Assembly: GCF_001653335.1 (NCBI RefSeq)
Contig: NZ_CP015079.1
Span: 1,116,001-1,180,000, forward strand
Reading direction: 5' to 3'
Origin: Nocardioides dokdonensis FR1436
GTDB lineage: Bacteria > Actinomycetota > Actinomycetes > Propionibacteriales > Nocardioidaceae
DNA: 64,000 nt
In this document: positions 47,883 to 56,114 of the stretch, piece by piece
How the letters are laid out: each line of letters starts with the position of its first letter
How positions within the stretch are numbered: position 1 is the first letter of the stretch
Notes under the pieces: generated by a model
Told to the model about the DNA's origin: nothing
Seen by the model: the letters and a program-made list of their open reading frames with translations, nothing else
Databases searched by the model: none
Program-made: the position numbers and the translations under genes

Positions 47883-48587
47883 TCAGAGGTAGATCAGGGG
47901 CAGCAGGAAGAGCATCGACAGCGACCAGGTCAGGTGCGTCAGGATCGGGGCGAGGATGCCGCCGGAGGCGCGGCGCTGCAGCCCCACGACGACACCGAGC
48001 AGCACCGCCGCGAAGCTGAGCATCACGTTGCCGGTGGCCAGCGTCGCCACGGTGTAGGCCACCGTCGTGACGGTGACCGGGTGCCGGGTGACGGCGGCGA
48101 ACGCCGCCCCCCGGAAGAACAGCTCCTCGGCGATGCCGTTGAGCGCGGTGACGAAGACCAGCAACGCGATCGGCGTCTGCTCGGTGTAGCGCAGCACCGA
48201 CCGGATCTGGCGCACCAACGGGTCCGCCAGGGAGACCTCGCGGATCACCAGCGCGCCGACGGTGAACACCGCCACGAGCAGGACCCCCAGGAGGATCGGG
48301 GACAGCACGGGTCGGCGCAGCCCCTCGCCCCGCGAGATCCGGCCCAGGTGCAGCGGCCCCGAGGTGAAGGCACCGACGGCCCACACGGCCGCCAGGACCA
48401 GCGTGGCCAGGTAGAAGTCGCTGCTGCCGGGGTCGGTGCGCAGCGAGAAGCCGAGCACCACGGCTCCGACGAGGACGAACCCGATGGTCACGAGCTGACG
48501 TCGACGCAACGCTGTCGGGGTCTGCTGGTGGTCCCGAGGGACCACCTCCCACAGGCTGCGGCGTACGAACTCGCGCACCGGGCTCAT
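47883..48587 (-). CDS. CPBP family intramembrane metalloprotease (234 aa)
   Basis: CAAX protease and bacteriocin-processing family. EExxxR occurs in ALNGIAEELFFRGAAFA near residue 148 (the two Glu and Arg of the active site), followed by FAAVLLGVVVGLQRRASGGILAPILTHLTWSLSMLFLLPLIYL with the catalytic His-containing helix ILTHLTW. About six helices. Role of bacterial members is usually unknown or peptide-related. The ATG at 48587 is preceded by GAGAGG, and the gene lies 16 bases downstream of the DEAD-box helicase stop on the same strand. Confidence 0.85.
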   Translation of the reverse strand: MSPVREFVRRSLWEVVPRDHQQTPTALRRRQLVTIGFVLVGAVVLGFSLRTDPGSSDFYLATLVLAAVWAVGAFTSGPLHLGRISRGEGLRRPVLSPILLGVLLVAVFTVGALVIREVSLADPLVRQIRSVLRYTEQTPIALLVFVTALNGIAEELFFRGAAFAAVTRHPVTVTTVAYTVATLATGNVMLSFAAVLLGVVVGLQRRASGGILAPILTHLTWSLSMLFLLPLIYL

Positions 48588-48603
48588 CCTCTCGTCGTGT
48601 GGA

Positions 48604-50088
48604 TCAGCGCATGCCCGCGCTGAACTTCGCCGCACCGTGCGAGCCGCCACCGGAGGCCGACTGGCCGGAGCCGGAGCGCGAGCGACCACCCTGGCCGCCC
48701 GAGCTCTTCTGCGGGCCCTGCTTGGCCTGGCCGCGACCGCCCTGGCCACCGCCCTGGCGGCTCTGCCCGCCGGAGGGGGCTGCGCCGGCACCGCTGCGGC
48801 GACGGTTGCGACCGCCCCCGCCGGCACGGGCGCCGCCGCCCGACCCGGAGGTCGAGCCGCTGGCGGGACGGGGAGCCTCGACGATGATGCCGCCGGGCAC
48901 CAGCACGCGCTCGCCGGGGGCGAGCTCGGCGAGCACCGGGTGCGAGACCGTGTCGAGGCGGGTGATCGTGGGCTTGATGCCCGCGGCCTTGGTCAGGTCG
49001 CGCACGTCACGCTCCTGGTCGGGGGTCATCAGCGTGATGACCGTGCCCGAGGCGCCGGCGCGGGCGGTGCGGCCCGAGCGGTGCAGGTAGGCCTTGTGCT
49101 CGGCCGGCGGGTCGGCGTGCACGACCAGCGCCACGTCGTCGACGTGGATGCCGCGCGCAGCGATGTCGGTGGCGACCAGCGTGCTGGCCTTGCCGGAGTG
49201 GAAGGCGTCCATGTTGCGGGTACGCGCGTTCTGGCTCAGGTTGCCGTGCAGCTCCACCGAGGGCACGCCGCTCTTGTTCAGCTGACGCGCGAGCGCCTTG
49301 GCGCCGTGCTTGGTGCGGGTGAAGATGACCGTGCGGCCCGGAGCGCTGGTCAGGTCGACCAGCACCGGCACCCGGTGCTCGCGGGACAGGCGCAGCACGT
49401 GGTGGTCCATCTGGACGACCGGCGACTGCGCCGAGTCGGCCTGGTGGGTGACCGGCTTGGTCAGGTAGCGACGCACGAGGACGTCGATCGCGTTGTCCAG
49501 GGTGGCCGAGAAGAGCAGGCGCTGGCTGTCCTTGGGCGTGGCGTCGAGCAGGCGGCGCACGGCGGGCAGGAAGCCGAGGTCGGCCATGTGGTCGGCCTCG
49601 TCGAGGACGGTCACCTCGATGTCGTCGAGGCGGCAGTGGCCCTGCTTGATGAGGTCCTCGAGGCGGCCGGGGCAGGCCAGCACGACGTCGGCGCCGCGCT
49701 TGAGGCCCGCGACCTGCGGGCCCTGGCCGACGCCGCCGAAGACGGTCTGCATGGTGAAGCCGTGGACCTTGGCCAACGGGACGAGGGCCTCGTGCAGCTG
49801 GTTCACCAGCTCGCGGGTCGGGGCCAGCACCAGGGCGCGGGGCTTGCCGGCGCGCGGGGTGCGCCCGGAGGCAGCCAGGCGGGCCACCAGCGGCAGCAGG
49901 AAGGCGTAGGACTTGCCGGAGCCGGTGCGACCCCGGCCCAGGACGTCGCGTCCGGCCAGGGAGTCCGGCAGCGTCGCGGCCTGGATCGGGGTGGGGACGG
50001 TGATCCCGGCGGCATCGAGCACGCGGGTCAGGTCGGTGGGGACGCCGAGCTCGGCGAAGGAGGGTGAAGACACGGTAGGACTACTCAC
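48604..50088 (-). CDS. DEAD-box RNA helicase with Gly/Arg-rich tail (494 aa)
   Basis: RhlE/DeaD-type helicase. Motifs in order: Q motif TVPTPIQAATLPDS near residue 32, motif I GRGRTGSGKS near 52, Ia PTRELVNQ near 93, II VTVLDEADHMADLG near 163, III FSATLD near 195, then the RecA2 domain with VIFTRTKHGAKALARQL, TLVATDIAARGIHVDD and HRSGRTARAG near 325. From about residue 415 the tail is Gly/Ser/Arg-rich (GGGARAGGGGRNRRRSG), typical of RNA-binding tails. Unwinds RNA in ribosome assembly or decay. Start taken as GTG 50088; a GTG at 50073 is also possible and no ribosome-binding site precedes either. Confidence 0.9.
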   Translation of the reverse strand: MSSPTVSSPSFAELGVPTDLTRVLDAAGITVPTPIQAATLPDSLAGRDVLGRGRTGSGKSYAFLLPLVARLAASGRTPRAGKPRALVLAPTRELVNQLHEALVPLAKVHGFTMQTVFGGVGQGPQVAGLKRGADVVLACPGRLEDLIKQGHCRLDDIEVTVLDEADHMADLGFLPAVRRLLDATPKDSQRLLFSATLDNAIDVLVRRYLTKPVTHQADSAQSPVVQMDHHVLRLSREHRVPVLVDLTSAPGRTVIFTRTKHGAKALARQLNKSGVPSVELHGNLSQNARTRNMDAFHSGKASTLVATDIAARGIHVDDVALVVHADPPAEHKAYLHRSGRTARAGASGTVITLMTPDQERDVRDLTKAAGIKPTITRLDTVSHPVLAELAPGERVLVPGGIIVEAPRPASGSTSGSGGGARAGGGGRNRRRSGAGAAPSGGQSRQGGGQGGRGQAKQGPQKSSGGQGGRSRSGSGQSASGGGSHGAAKFSAGMR

Positions 50089-50201
50089 TGTTGGCGTGTC
50101 TCGCCAGAACGTGCTGCGCTCGGATGAGACGCACAGCAGCCTCTCGCAGGAGAGGGACGCGGCGCCGAAGCGCCAGCGGGGGGCCCGAGGCAAGACTGGA
50201 C

Positions 50202-50232
50202 GGGCTGCTCCCCACCCTAGGGGGAGCAGCCC
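50202..50232 (-). terminator. Perfect 12-bp hairpin, terminator of the CsbD gene
   Basis: GGGCTGCTCCCC (50202-50213) and GGGGAGCAGCCC (50221-50232) pair perfectly around seven bases. It lies 59 bases past the stop of the CsbD gene on the minus strand and upstream of the helicase gene. Confidence 0.65.
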
Positions 50233-50291
50233 TGGACGACCTAGTCGCCGCACACGTGTTCCGCACCACGTCGTGGCGCGGGACCGGGCGG

Positions 50292-50486
50292 CTACTTGGT
50301 GAAGCCGTCCTTGATGTCCTTGCCGGCGTCCTTGATCTTCTCGCCGGCGCCCTTGACCGAGGCGGAGGCCTGGTCGCCCTTGCCCTCGCCCTCGAGCTCG
50401 TGGTCGTTGGTGGCCTTACCGGCGCCTTCCTTGCCCTTGCCCTTGAGGTCCTCGGCCTTGTTGGACGCCTTGTCAGCGAGTCCCAT
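50292..50486 (-). CDS. CsbD family stress-response protein (64 aa)
   Basis: Small, highly charged, Gly/Lys-rich protein of full family length: GLADKASNKAEDLKGKGKEG at the start, then alternating Lys/Glu/Asp/Gly with repeated KGAGEKIKDAGKDIKDG elements. CsbD proteins are abundant general-stress proteins of unknown mechanism. A strong AGGAGGT ribosome-binding site precedes the ATG by six bases, and a hairpin terminator follows, so the gene is monocistronic. Confidence 0.88.
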   Translation of the reverse strand: MGLADKASNKAEDLKGKGKEGAGKATNDHELEGEGKGDQASASVKGAGEKIKDAGKDIKDGFTK

Positions 50487-50573
50487 TGTGATACCTCCTG
50501 GTGTCGGGTGGATGTCGCCACCAATGAACCAGCACGACTGCCGGGGGACATCACCCCTGCGGGTCGGCGGCGG

Positions 50574-51050
50574 CTACGCGGTGAACAGCGGCCGCGCCCC
50601 AGGCGGCGGCGGTGTCGGGGCGTCCGGCTGCTCGTCCAGCGCGGCACCGGCCGCCCGCGCCTCCTCGCGCAACCGGGTGACGAACTCGTGCACGCCGGGG
50701 TTCACCAGGTCCTGACCCTCGGAGACCATGCGCAGGTAGAGCGGCCGTCCCTGGCGCGGAGCCACCCAGGGCCTGCCCATCGTGGAGAGGCCGACCTGGG
50801 CGATGTCGCGCAGCGGCAGCGCATGCCGGGTCACCCGGCCCTGCACCACCAGTCGCTCCCCCTCCACCCGGACGCAGCGCCACAGGTCGGCGAGCAGGAG
50901 GCCCCCGGCCAGCAGGAAGACCGCCCCCACCGGGTTGCTCCTCAGCAGCAGCCCCAGCCCGATGGCGAGGAGCACGGCCCCCACGCTGGCGCTGCGCAGG
51001 CGCGTCGTGCTGTGCGGACGACCCACGAGACCGTTTGACGACATCGACAT
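50574..51050 (-). CDS. PH-domain-like membrane protein (158 aa)
   Basis: Two adjacent hydrophobic helices near the N-terminus (ASVGAVLLAIGLGLLLRS and VGAVFLLAGGLLLADLW) are followed by a beta-rich part, VRVEGERLVVQGRVTRHALPLRDIAQVGLSTMGRPWV, of bacterial PH/bPH-like character. A helix-rich tail follows: VHEFVTRLREEARAAGAALDEQP, then a proline-rich end. ATG at 51050 is used, with a second ATG at 51044. Divergent from the WXG-motif gene with 60 bases between. Possibly membrane-associated adaptor; function unknown. Confidence 0.65.
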   Translation of the reverse strand: MSMSSNGLVGRPHSTTRLRSASVGAVLLAIGLGLLLRSNPVGAVFLLAGGLLLADLWRCVRVEGERLVVQGRVTRHALPLRDIAQVGLSTMGRPWVAPRQGRPLYLRMVSEGQDLVNPGVHEFVTRLREEARAAGAALDEQPDAPTPPPPGARPLFTA

Positions 51051-51110
51051 GTGGGCAAGTGAAGCAAACGCCGCCGACGCCGCGTCCCGGCCGCACCGAC
51101 GAGGAGTCTC

Positions 51111-52202
51111 ATGGGCCAGTTCGACGTCCACCCCTCAGCCCTGAACACGTTCTCAGGCATCCTCTCCGGAGGCAGCGACAGCGTCGACCTGGATCGGGCG
51201 TTCTCGACGACGGCGGTCGGCTACGTCGACTCCTACTCCTCGGTGCCGCACGACGCGGGTGACCTCTTCGCCGAGATCTACCTGGCCAACCGCAACGTCG
51301 TGACGCACCTCGAGGGGATCTACCCGCAGGTCGCGACGATCCTGCGGAGATCGGCGGCGGCGCTCGACACCTCCGCCCAGGTCTACCGCGACACCGACAC
51401 GCAGGTGAGCGCCAAGGCGGACGCACTGTGGCCCGGGGTGGCCCCGCACGCCCTGGACGAGGCACCGTCGTCGCGCGCCCGGGTCGTCGACCCGGCGTCC
51501 CTGCTGTCGGCCACGCCCTCGAAGGACGCACCGATCCCGGACATGGTGCACTGGGTGATCGACAAGGCGGGTTGGTTCTCCATCGCCGGCCTCGCCCTCA
51601 AGATCTGCTCGCTGTTCGGGCTGGACCCCGTGAAGGACCTCACCCAGGCGGTCGTCGGGGACTACGACGAGCTGGCCCAGGCCGGTCACGCGGCCGAGGC
51701 GCTCGCCGCCTTCGAGCGCCAGGCGGCCGAGACGATCGTCGTGGGGCTGCAGCAGATGACCAGCCAGTGGAGCGGCGTGGCCGCCGACGCCGCCACGGCC
51801 TACTTCCACGAGCTGGCCAACGCGCTGGGCACGCATGCCGCCGAGCTCGACACCCTGGGTGAGAAGTACGAGCTGCTGGTGCAGACCTGCGCGCAGATCG
51901 CCGAGCTCCTGAGCGGAGCCCTCGCGAACGCGATCGACCAGGTCCTCATCTGTGTCGCAGAGCTGGCAGCGGCGGGCTGCCTGGCCTCCGTGCCCGGCAT
52001 CAACGTCATCATCAGCGTCATCGGCGCCTACCAGGTCTGGAAGACCCAGCAGGCCGTCGCCCTGTTCCTCAAGTACACGGGCAGCGTCACCACGGCGGTC
52101 GAGAGCTTCCTCGGGCTGACCACCTTCATCGCCTCCGCCTTCCGCGACGGTGACATCGACTCGACCTTCCCGACGGCTCCCTACGCGAACGGGGCCCAGT
52201 GA
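51111..52202 (+). CDS. WXG-motif protein, possible type VII secretion substrate (363 aa)
   Basis: Helical protein without a signal peptide. The N-terminal half contains VTHLEGIYPQVATILRRSAAALDTSAQVYRDTD, a WXG100-like helical hairpin spacing. Near residue 225 is MTSQWSGVAADAATAYFHELANAL with a Trp-x-Gly turn, followed by a long amphipathic helix (THAAELDTLGEKYELLVQTC) and then hydrophobic segments QVLICVAELAAAGCLASVPGINVIISVIGAY and ALFLKYTGSVTTAVESFLGLTTFI. This resembles Esp/WXG effectors of ESX systems, but no ESX core gene is in the window. The stop and next start overlap (TGATG at 52200-52204). Confidence 0.6.
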   Translation: MGQFDVHPSALNTFSGILSGGSDSVDLDRAFSTTAVGYVDSYSSVPHDAGDLFAEIYLANRNVVTHLEGIYPQVATILRRSAAALDTSAQVYRDTDTQVSAKADALWPGVAPHALDEAPSSRARVVDPASLLSATPSKDAPIPDMVHWVIDKAGWFSIAGLALKICSLFGLDPVKDLTQAVVGDYDELAQAGHAAEALAAFERQAAETIVVGLQQMTSQWSGVAADAATAYFHELANALGTHAAELDTLGEKYELLVQTCAQIAELLSGALANAIDQVLICVAELAAAGCLASVPGINVIISVIGAYQVWKTQQAVALFLKYTGSVTTAVESFLGLTTFIASAFRDGDIDSTFPTAPYANGAQ

Positions 52203-52588
52203 TGGCCGACGTCGACGACTTCTCCGGGATCGACCAGCTCACCCGTGGCGACGTGGCGCAGGCGCGGCGCCTCCGGGCGACCCTGGCGGTGATCTCGCGC
52301 CGCACCGAGGATCCTGAGCTGCGTCAGCTCGTCAGGTCGGTGCTCGCCGGGCGTGAGAGCGTCCGCCGTGTCTTCGCGCACGCCTCGTTCTGGCAGATGG
52401 CCGAGACGAGCTTCGACAACCTCCAGCGGGGCCTCGACCAGCTCAGCCCCGAGGAGCGTGACCTCGTGGCCGAGGAGACGGGGAGCGCACAGACCGCGGA
52501 CGCCGAGATCGACCAGCTCCGCGAACCCGCGGCCGACCCCGGTGAGGGGCCCGGCCGCGAGGACCGCGGCCCGCACCGCTGGGGGTGA
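52202..52588 (+). CDS. Hypothetical partner protein of the WXG-motif gene (128 aa)
   Basis: No family recognised. Entirely helical, acidic and soluble: GIDQLTRGDVAQARRLRATLAVISRRTEDPELRQLVRSVLAGRESVRRVFAHASFW then FDNLQRGLDQLSPEERDLVAEE and an acidic Pro/Glu-rich tail. The ATG at 52202 shares its A with the upstream TGA; a GTG at 52199 is directly before it. Translational coupling to the WXG protein suggests a small chaperone or partner, as WXG substrates often have. It is convergent with ethA with 18 bases between the stops. Confidence 0.6.
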   Translation: MADVDDFSGIDQLTRGDVAQARRLRATLAVISRRTEDPELRQLVRSVLAGRESVRRVFAHASFWQMAETSFDNLQRGLDQLSPEERDLVAEETGSAQTADAEIDQLREPAADPGEGPGREDRGPHRWG

Positions 52589-52606
52589 CCCGGGCACCGG
52601 GCGCGC

Positions 52607-54073
52607 TCAGCGGAAGGTCAGCACCCCGTCGTCGATGGGGTCGCGGCGGATCGTGCGCAGGTCGGTGAGGTAGTTCTGCTTCAGCATCCACGGCGCGCGG
52701 TCGCCCTGGCGCGGCAGCTCGTCGAGGGCGCGCACGACGTACCCGGACTGGAAGTCCATGAAGGGCCGCTCGGCGACCGTGGGGTCCTTCTCCGCCACGA
52801 AGGAGCGGTGGCCGTGCTCGCGCAGGTGCTCGAGCATCCGGACGGCGAAGTCGGCGACCAGGTCGGCCTTCAACGTCCACGAGGCGTTGGTGTAGCCGAT
52901 CGTGTAGAGGAAGTTGGGGATGCCGGAGAGCATCAGCGACTTGTAGGCCATCGTCTCGTGCAGCTTCATCTCGGTGCCGTCGACGCTGAGGCGGATGCCG
53001 CCGAAGGCCTTGAGCTTCAGCCCGGTGGCGGTGATGACCACGTCGGCCTCGAGCTCGGCGCCCGAGGAGAGCCGGATCCCGGTCTCGGTGAACGTCTCGA
53101 TGGTGTCGGTGACCACCGAGGCCTCGCCGCGGCGCAGCGCGCGGAACAGGTCGCCGTCCGGCACGAAGCACAGCCGCTGGTCCCACGGGTTGTACGCCGG
53201 GCGGAAGTGCGTGTCGACGTCGAAGCCGTCGGGCAGCTGCTTGACCGTCTGGTCGCGGATGAGCTTCTTGCCCCACTCTGGCTTGCGCTGGAAGAGCTGG
53301 TAGGAGATGACCGCCTCCATGATGTTCTTCCAGCGGGTGATCGGGTGCTTGATCCTGGCGGGCAGCCGCGAGAGCCTCGCGGCCACCGGGTCGGTACCCG
53401 GCCGCGTCAGCACGTACGACGGCGAGCGCTGCAGCATGGTGACGTGCCCGGCGGTCCCGGCCATCGCCGGCACCAGGGTGATCGCGGTGGCGCCGGAGCC
53501 GATGACGACGACCTTCTTGCCCGTGTAGTCGAGGTCCTCGGGCCAGAACTGCGGGTGCACCAGCCGGCCACGGAAGTCCTGGGCGCCGGGGAACTCGGGT
53601 GCGTGGCCCTCGTCGTAGTCGTAGTAGCCCGAGGCGGCCCACAGCAGGCCGCAGGTGGTCTGCTGCTCCCGGTCCTCGTGCTCGTAGGTGACCGTCCACC
53701 GGTGGGTGCTGCTGTCCCACGACGCGGCGCTGACCCGGTGGTCGTAGCGGATCCGCTGCTCCACGTCGTACTCCTCGGCGACCGTGCGCAGGTAGTCGAG
53801 GATCAGCGGACCGTCGGCGAGCGCGGTGTCGCTGGGCCAGGGGCGCCAGTGGTAGCCGAAGGTGAACATGTCGGAGTCCGAGCGGATGCCGGGGTAGCGG
53901 AACAGGTCCCAGGTGCCGCCGCTGACGCTGCGGCCCTCGAGGACCGCGACGCTGGTCCCAGGGACGCGGGACAGGACCTGGGCCGCGGCACCGATGCCGG
54001 AGAGGCCGGCGCCGACGACCAGCACGTCGACGTGCTCGGGTGCGGTCGCGTCAGGGGACTCGGGAGTGCTCAT
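52607..54073 (-). CDS. ethA: Flavin-containing Baeyer-Villiger-type monooxygenase, EthA-type (488 aa)
   Basis: Two dinucleotide sites: FAD VVGAGLSGIGAAAQV near residue 20 and NADPH VVIGSGATAITLVPAMAG near 185. The BVMO fingerprint FRGRLVHPQFWPEDLDY lies near 162. Long stretches match M. tuberculosis EthA as I recall it (FRYPGIRSDSDMFTFGY, NPWDQRLCFVPDGDLFRA, SGIPNFLYTIGYTNASWTLKADLV), and its length of 488 is about equal to EthA (489). EthA oxidises ketones to esters and activates thioamide drugs such as ethionamide. No TetR/EthR gene adjoins. The gene is convergent with the WXG-protein pair. Confidence 0.9.
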   Translation of the reverse strand: MSTPESPDATAPEHVDVLVVGAGLSGIGAAAQVLSRVPGTSVAVLEGRSVSGGTWDLFRYPGIRSDSDMFTFGYHWRPWPSDTALADGPLILDYLRTVAEEYDVEQRIRYDHRVSAASWDSSTHRWTVTYEHEDREQQTTCGLLWAASGYYDYDEGHAPEFPGAQDFRGRLVHPQFWPEDLDYTGKKVVVIGSGATAITLVPAMAGTAGHVTMLQRSPSYVLTRPGTDPVAARLSRLPARIKHPITRWKNIMEAVISYQLFQRKPEWGKKLIRDQTVKQLPDGFDVDTHFRPAYNPWDQRLCFVPDGDLFRALRRGEASVVTDTIETFTETGIRLSSGAELEADVVITATGLKLKAFGGIRLSVDGTEMKLHETMAYKSLMLSGIPNFLYTIGYTNASWTLKADLVADFAVRMLEHLREHGHRSFVAEKDPTVAERPFMDFQSGYVVRALDELPRQGDRAPWMLKQNYLTDLRTIRRDPIDDGVLTFR

Positions 54074-54138
54074 GGACGGGAACTGTAATCGAGATCCCGT
54101 GCTATTGACAGATGTTCAGCAACAGGACCTGGGCGGTG

Positions 54139-54870
54139 TCAGCGCGCGTAGAGCTCGACGAACCGGGCCAGCAGCCGCGGCGGCGCGGTGACGTCGGCGG
54201 CCCGGGCGCCGGCGAGGGCGTCCTCGAGGCCGCCGGGGGCGACGTACCCGTGGTCGCGGTAGATCGTGAGCCGCCGCACCAGCCCCTCGGCGTCGAGCTC
54301 GGGGTGGAACTGGGTGGCGTAGACGTGGCGGCCGAGCCGGAAGGCTTGCACCGGGCAGGTCGCGGAGCCGGCCAGCAGCACCGCGCCCTCCGGGAGGCGG
54401 GCCACCGCCTCCTTGTGGCCCACGAACGCGTCGAAGCGCGCAGGCAGCACCCCCAGCAGCGGGTCGTCGAGCCCGGCCCCGGTCAGCGCCACGTCGAGCG
54501 CGCCGACCGGCTCGCCGTAGGTGCGGTCGACCAGGCCGCCGCGCAGGGACCCGAGGGTGCCGATGCCGTAGCAGGCGCCGAGGAAGGGGGAGTCCGCCGC
54601 GACCACCCGCAGCGCCAGCGCCCGCAGCTCGGCCTCGACGCGGCGCTGCACGTCGCTCTTGGCCTCGGGCGGGTCGGAGAGGTTGAACGGACTGCCGCCG
54701 AGCACGACCCCGGACCAGTCGGCGAGGTCGACCTCACCGAGGGCGCCCCGCTCGAGCCGCACCCGTCGTACGTCGCGCTCGTCGAGGCCGGCGCAGCGCA
54801 GTACGGCGTGGTACTCGCCGTCCGCGGCCTCGTCCTCGGCGCGCGTGCCGAGGAACAGGAAGGGCAGCAC
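54139..54870 (-). CDS. Class I glutamine amidotransferase (243 aa)
   Basis: Standalone GATase1. It has the oxyanion and nucleophile region GACYGIGTLGSLRGG near residue 100 with Cys, and the C-terminal ATQFHPELD near 192 with catalytic His-x-Glu. FLFLGTRAEDEAADGEY at the start and GVVLGGSPFNLSDP near 58 match the guaA-like standalone subgroup. Partner synthetase not visible; a role in amide nitrogen transfer is assumed from the fold. The GTG at 54870 follows TAGCCT by six bases on the minus strand, so the transcript is probably leaderless. Confidence 0.85.
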   Translation of the reverse strand: MLPFLFLGTRAEDEAADGEYHAVLRCAGLDERDVRRVRLERGALGEVDLADWSGVVLGGSPFNLSDPPEAKSDVQRRVEAELRALALRVVAADSPFLGACYGIGTLGSLRGGLVDRTYGEPVGALDVALTGAGLDDPLLGVLPARFDAFVGHKEAVARLPEGAVLLAGSATCPVQAFRLGRHVYATQFHPELDAEGLVRRLTIYRDHGYVAPGGLEDALAGARAADVTAPPRLLARFVELYAR

Positions 54871-54876
54871 CCGCGC

Positions 54877-54882
54877 AGGCTA
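54877..54882 (-). promoter_or_regulatory. Leaderless promoter -10 box for the glutamine amidotransferase gene
   Basis: TAGCCT on the minus strand precedes GTG 54870 by six bases. Confidence 0.55.
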
Positions 54883-54889
54883 GTCGCTC

Positions 54890-56053
54890 TCAGGCCTCGG
54901 CCTGGACCGCGGCCCCTCGCTCGATCAGCCCGTCGACGTCCGCGACCCCCCAGGCCGTCAGGGCCTCGCGGGTGTGGGCACCGGCGACCGGGGCCGGGGG
55001 CAGGTCGAGGGTGGCGGCGGTGCGCGAGAACCGCGGGGCCGGCTGCGGCTGCACGAGCCCGTCCTTGGTCACGAAGGTCTCGCGGGCCGCGAGGTGCGGG
55101 TGCTCGACGGCGCGGCTCAGGGGGAGGATGCCGGCCACGCAGGCGTCGGTGCCCTCGAAGAGCTCGACCCACTCAGCCTGGGTGCGCTGCGCGAAGGTCT
55201 CGGCGAACAGGGCCCGCATCTCGTCGTACTGCTCGAGCTCGAACTGGCCCGGGCAGCGGTCCTCCACCCCCAGCAGCCGCACGAAGGTGGCGAAGAACTG
55301 GGGCTCCAGGGCGCCGACACTCATGTGCTGGCCGTCGGAGGTCTCGTAGATGTCGTAGAACGGGGCGCCGCCGTCGAGCAGGTTCGAGACCCGGTCCTCG
55401 GTGAAGACGCCGGAGGCCAGGAACGAGGCGCCCATCGCGTTGAGGTGCGCGGTGCCGTCGACGATCGCCGCGTCCACGACCTGGCCCTGCCCGCTGACCT
55501 TGGCCTCGAGCAGCGCGGCCAGGATCCCGATGACCAGGTACGTCGACCCGCCGCCGAAGTCGCCGACGAGGTTGCCCGGGAAGTGCGGGCGGCTCCTGTC
55601 CTGGCCCAGCCCGTGCAGCGCGCCGGTGATCGCGATGTAGTTCATGTCGTGCCCGGCCGCGGTGCTCAGCGGACCGCTCTGGCCCCAGCCGGTCATCCGG
55701 CCGTAGACGAGCGCGGGGTTGCGCCCGTGGCACTCCTCGGGGCCCAGCCCGAGCCGCTCCAGGACGCCGGGGCGCATCCCCTCGACGAGCACGTCGGCGC
55801 TCGCGACCAGGTCGAGCACGGTGGCCACGGCCTCGGGGTCCTTGAGGTTCAGGGCGACGCTGGGCCGGCCCCGGTTGAGCAGGTCGTGGCTGCCGCCGCT
55901 CAGCATCTGCCCGCCCGGCCGCTCGACCCGGATCACGTCGGCGCCGAGGTCGGCCAGGATCATGCAGGCGTGCGGTCCGGGACCGATCCCGGCGATCTCG
56001 ACGACGCGGACGCCCTTCAGCGGACCGGTCTTGGTGCCCAGCTCGATGCTCAT
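54890..56053 (-). CDS. Alpha-methylacyl-CoA racemase-like CaiB/BaiF CoA-transferase family protein (387 aa)
   Basis: Family III CoA-transferase fold of the Mcr/AMACR subgroup. The N-terminal GPLKGVRVVEIAGIGPGPHACMILADLGADVIRVERPGG is nearly diagnostic. AAGHDMNYIAITGALHGLG near residue 125 carries the catalytic His region, and GDFGGGSTYLVIGILAALLEA near 155 the Asp-containing helix, as in mycobacterial Mcr. It interconverts 2R/2S-methylacyl-CoA, needed for beta-oxidation of methyl-branched (for example pristanoyl or cholesterol side-chain) substrates, which fits the AtuA-type operon and dienoyl-CoA reductase in the window. Starts at ATG 56053, seven bases after CAGGAT, beside an operator palindrome. 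Confidence 0.9.
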   Translation of the reverse strand: MSIELGTKTGPLKGVRVVEIAGIGPGPHACMILADLGADVIRVERPGGQMLSGGSHDLLNRGRPSVALNLKDPEAVATVLDLVASADVLVEGMRPGVLERLGLGPEECHGRNPALVYGRMTGWGQSGPLSTAAGHDMNYIAITGALHGLGQDRSRPHFPGNLVGDFGGGSTYLVIGILAALLEAKVSGQGQVVDAAIVDGTAHLNAMGASFLASGVFTEDRVSNLLDGGAPFYDIYETSDGQHMSVGALEPQFFATFVRLLGVEDRCPGQFELEQYDEMRALFAETFAQRTQAEWVELFEGTDACVAGILPLSRAVEHPHLAARETFVTKDGLVQPQPAPRFSRTAATLDLPPAPVAGAHTREALTAWGVADVDGLIERGAAVQAEA

Positions 56054-56060
56054 GGCACGC

Positions 56061-56081
56061 ATCCTGACAGCACCGCTGTCA
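56061..56081 (-). promoter_or_regulatory. Racemase promoter with a perfect 17-bp palindrome
   Basis: TGACAGC-ACC-GCTGTCA (56065-56081) overlaps the -10 box CAGGAT (revcomp of 56061-56066) of the racemase gene; the ATG follows seven bases later. Two 7-base arms with a 3-base spacer are a typical dimer operator. The cognate regulator is not known. Confidence 0.65.
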
Positions 56082-56114
56082 CGGTGCCAGCGGGAGGTTC
56101 GTCCGGCGAGACGC

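Noticed and set aside
54095..54115. EthR-like operator near the ethA start (TTGACAGATGTTCA)
   Set aside because: The two halves match only with a one-base gap and there is no ethR homologue adjacent, so it is too weak to call.
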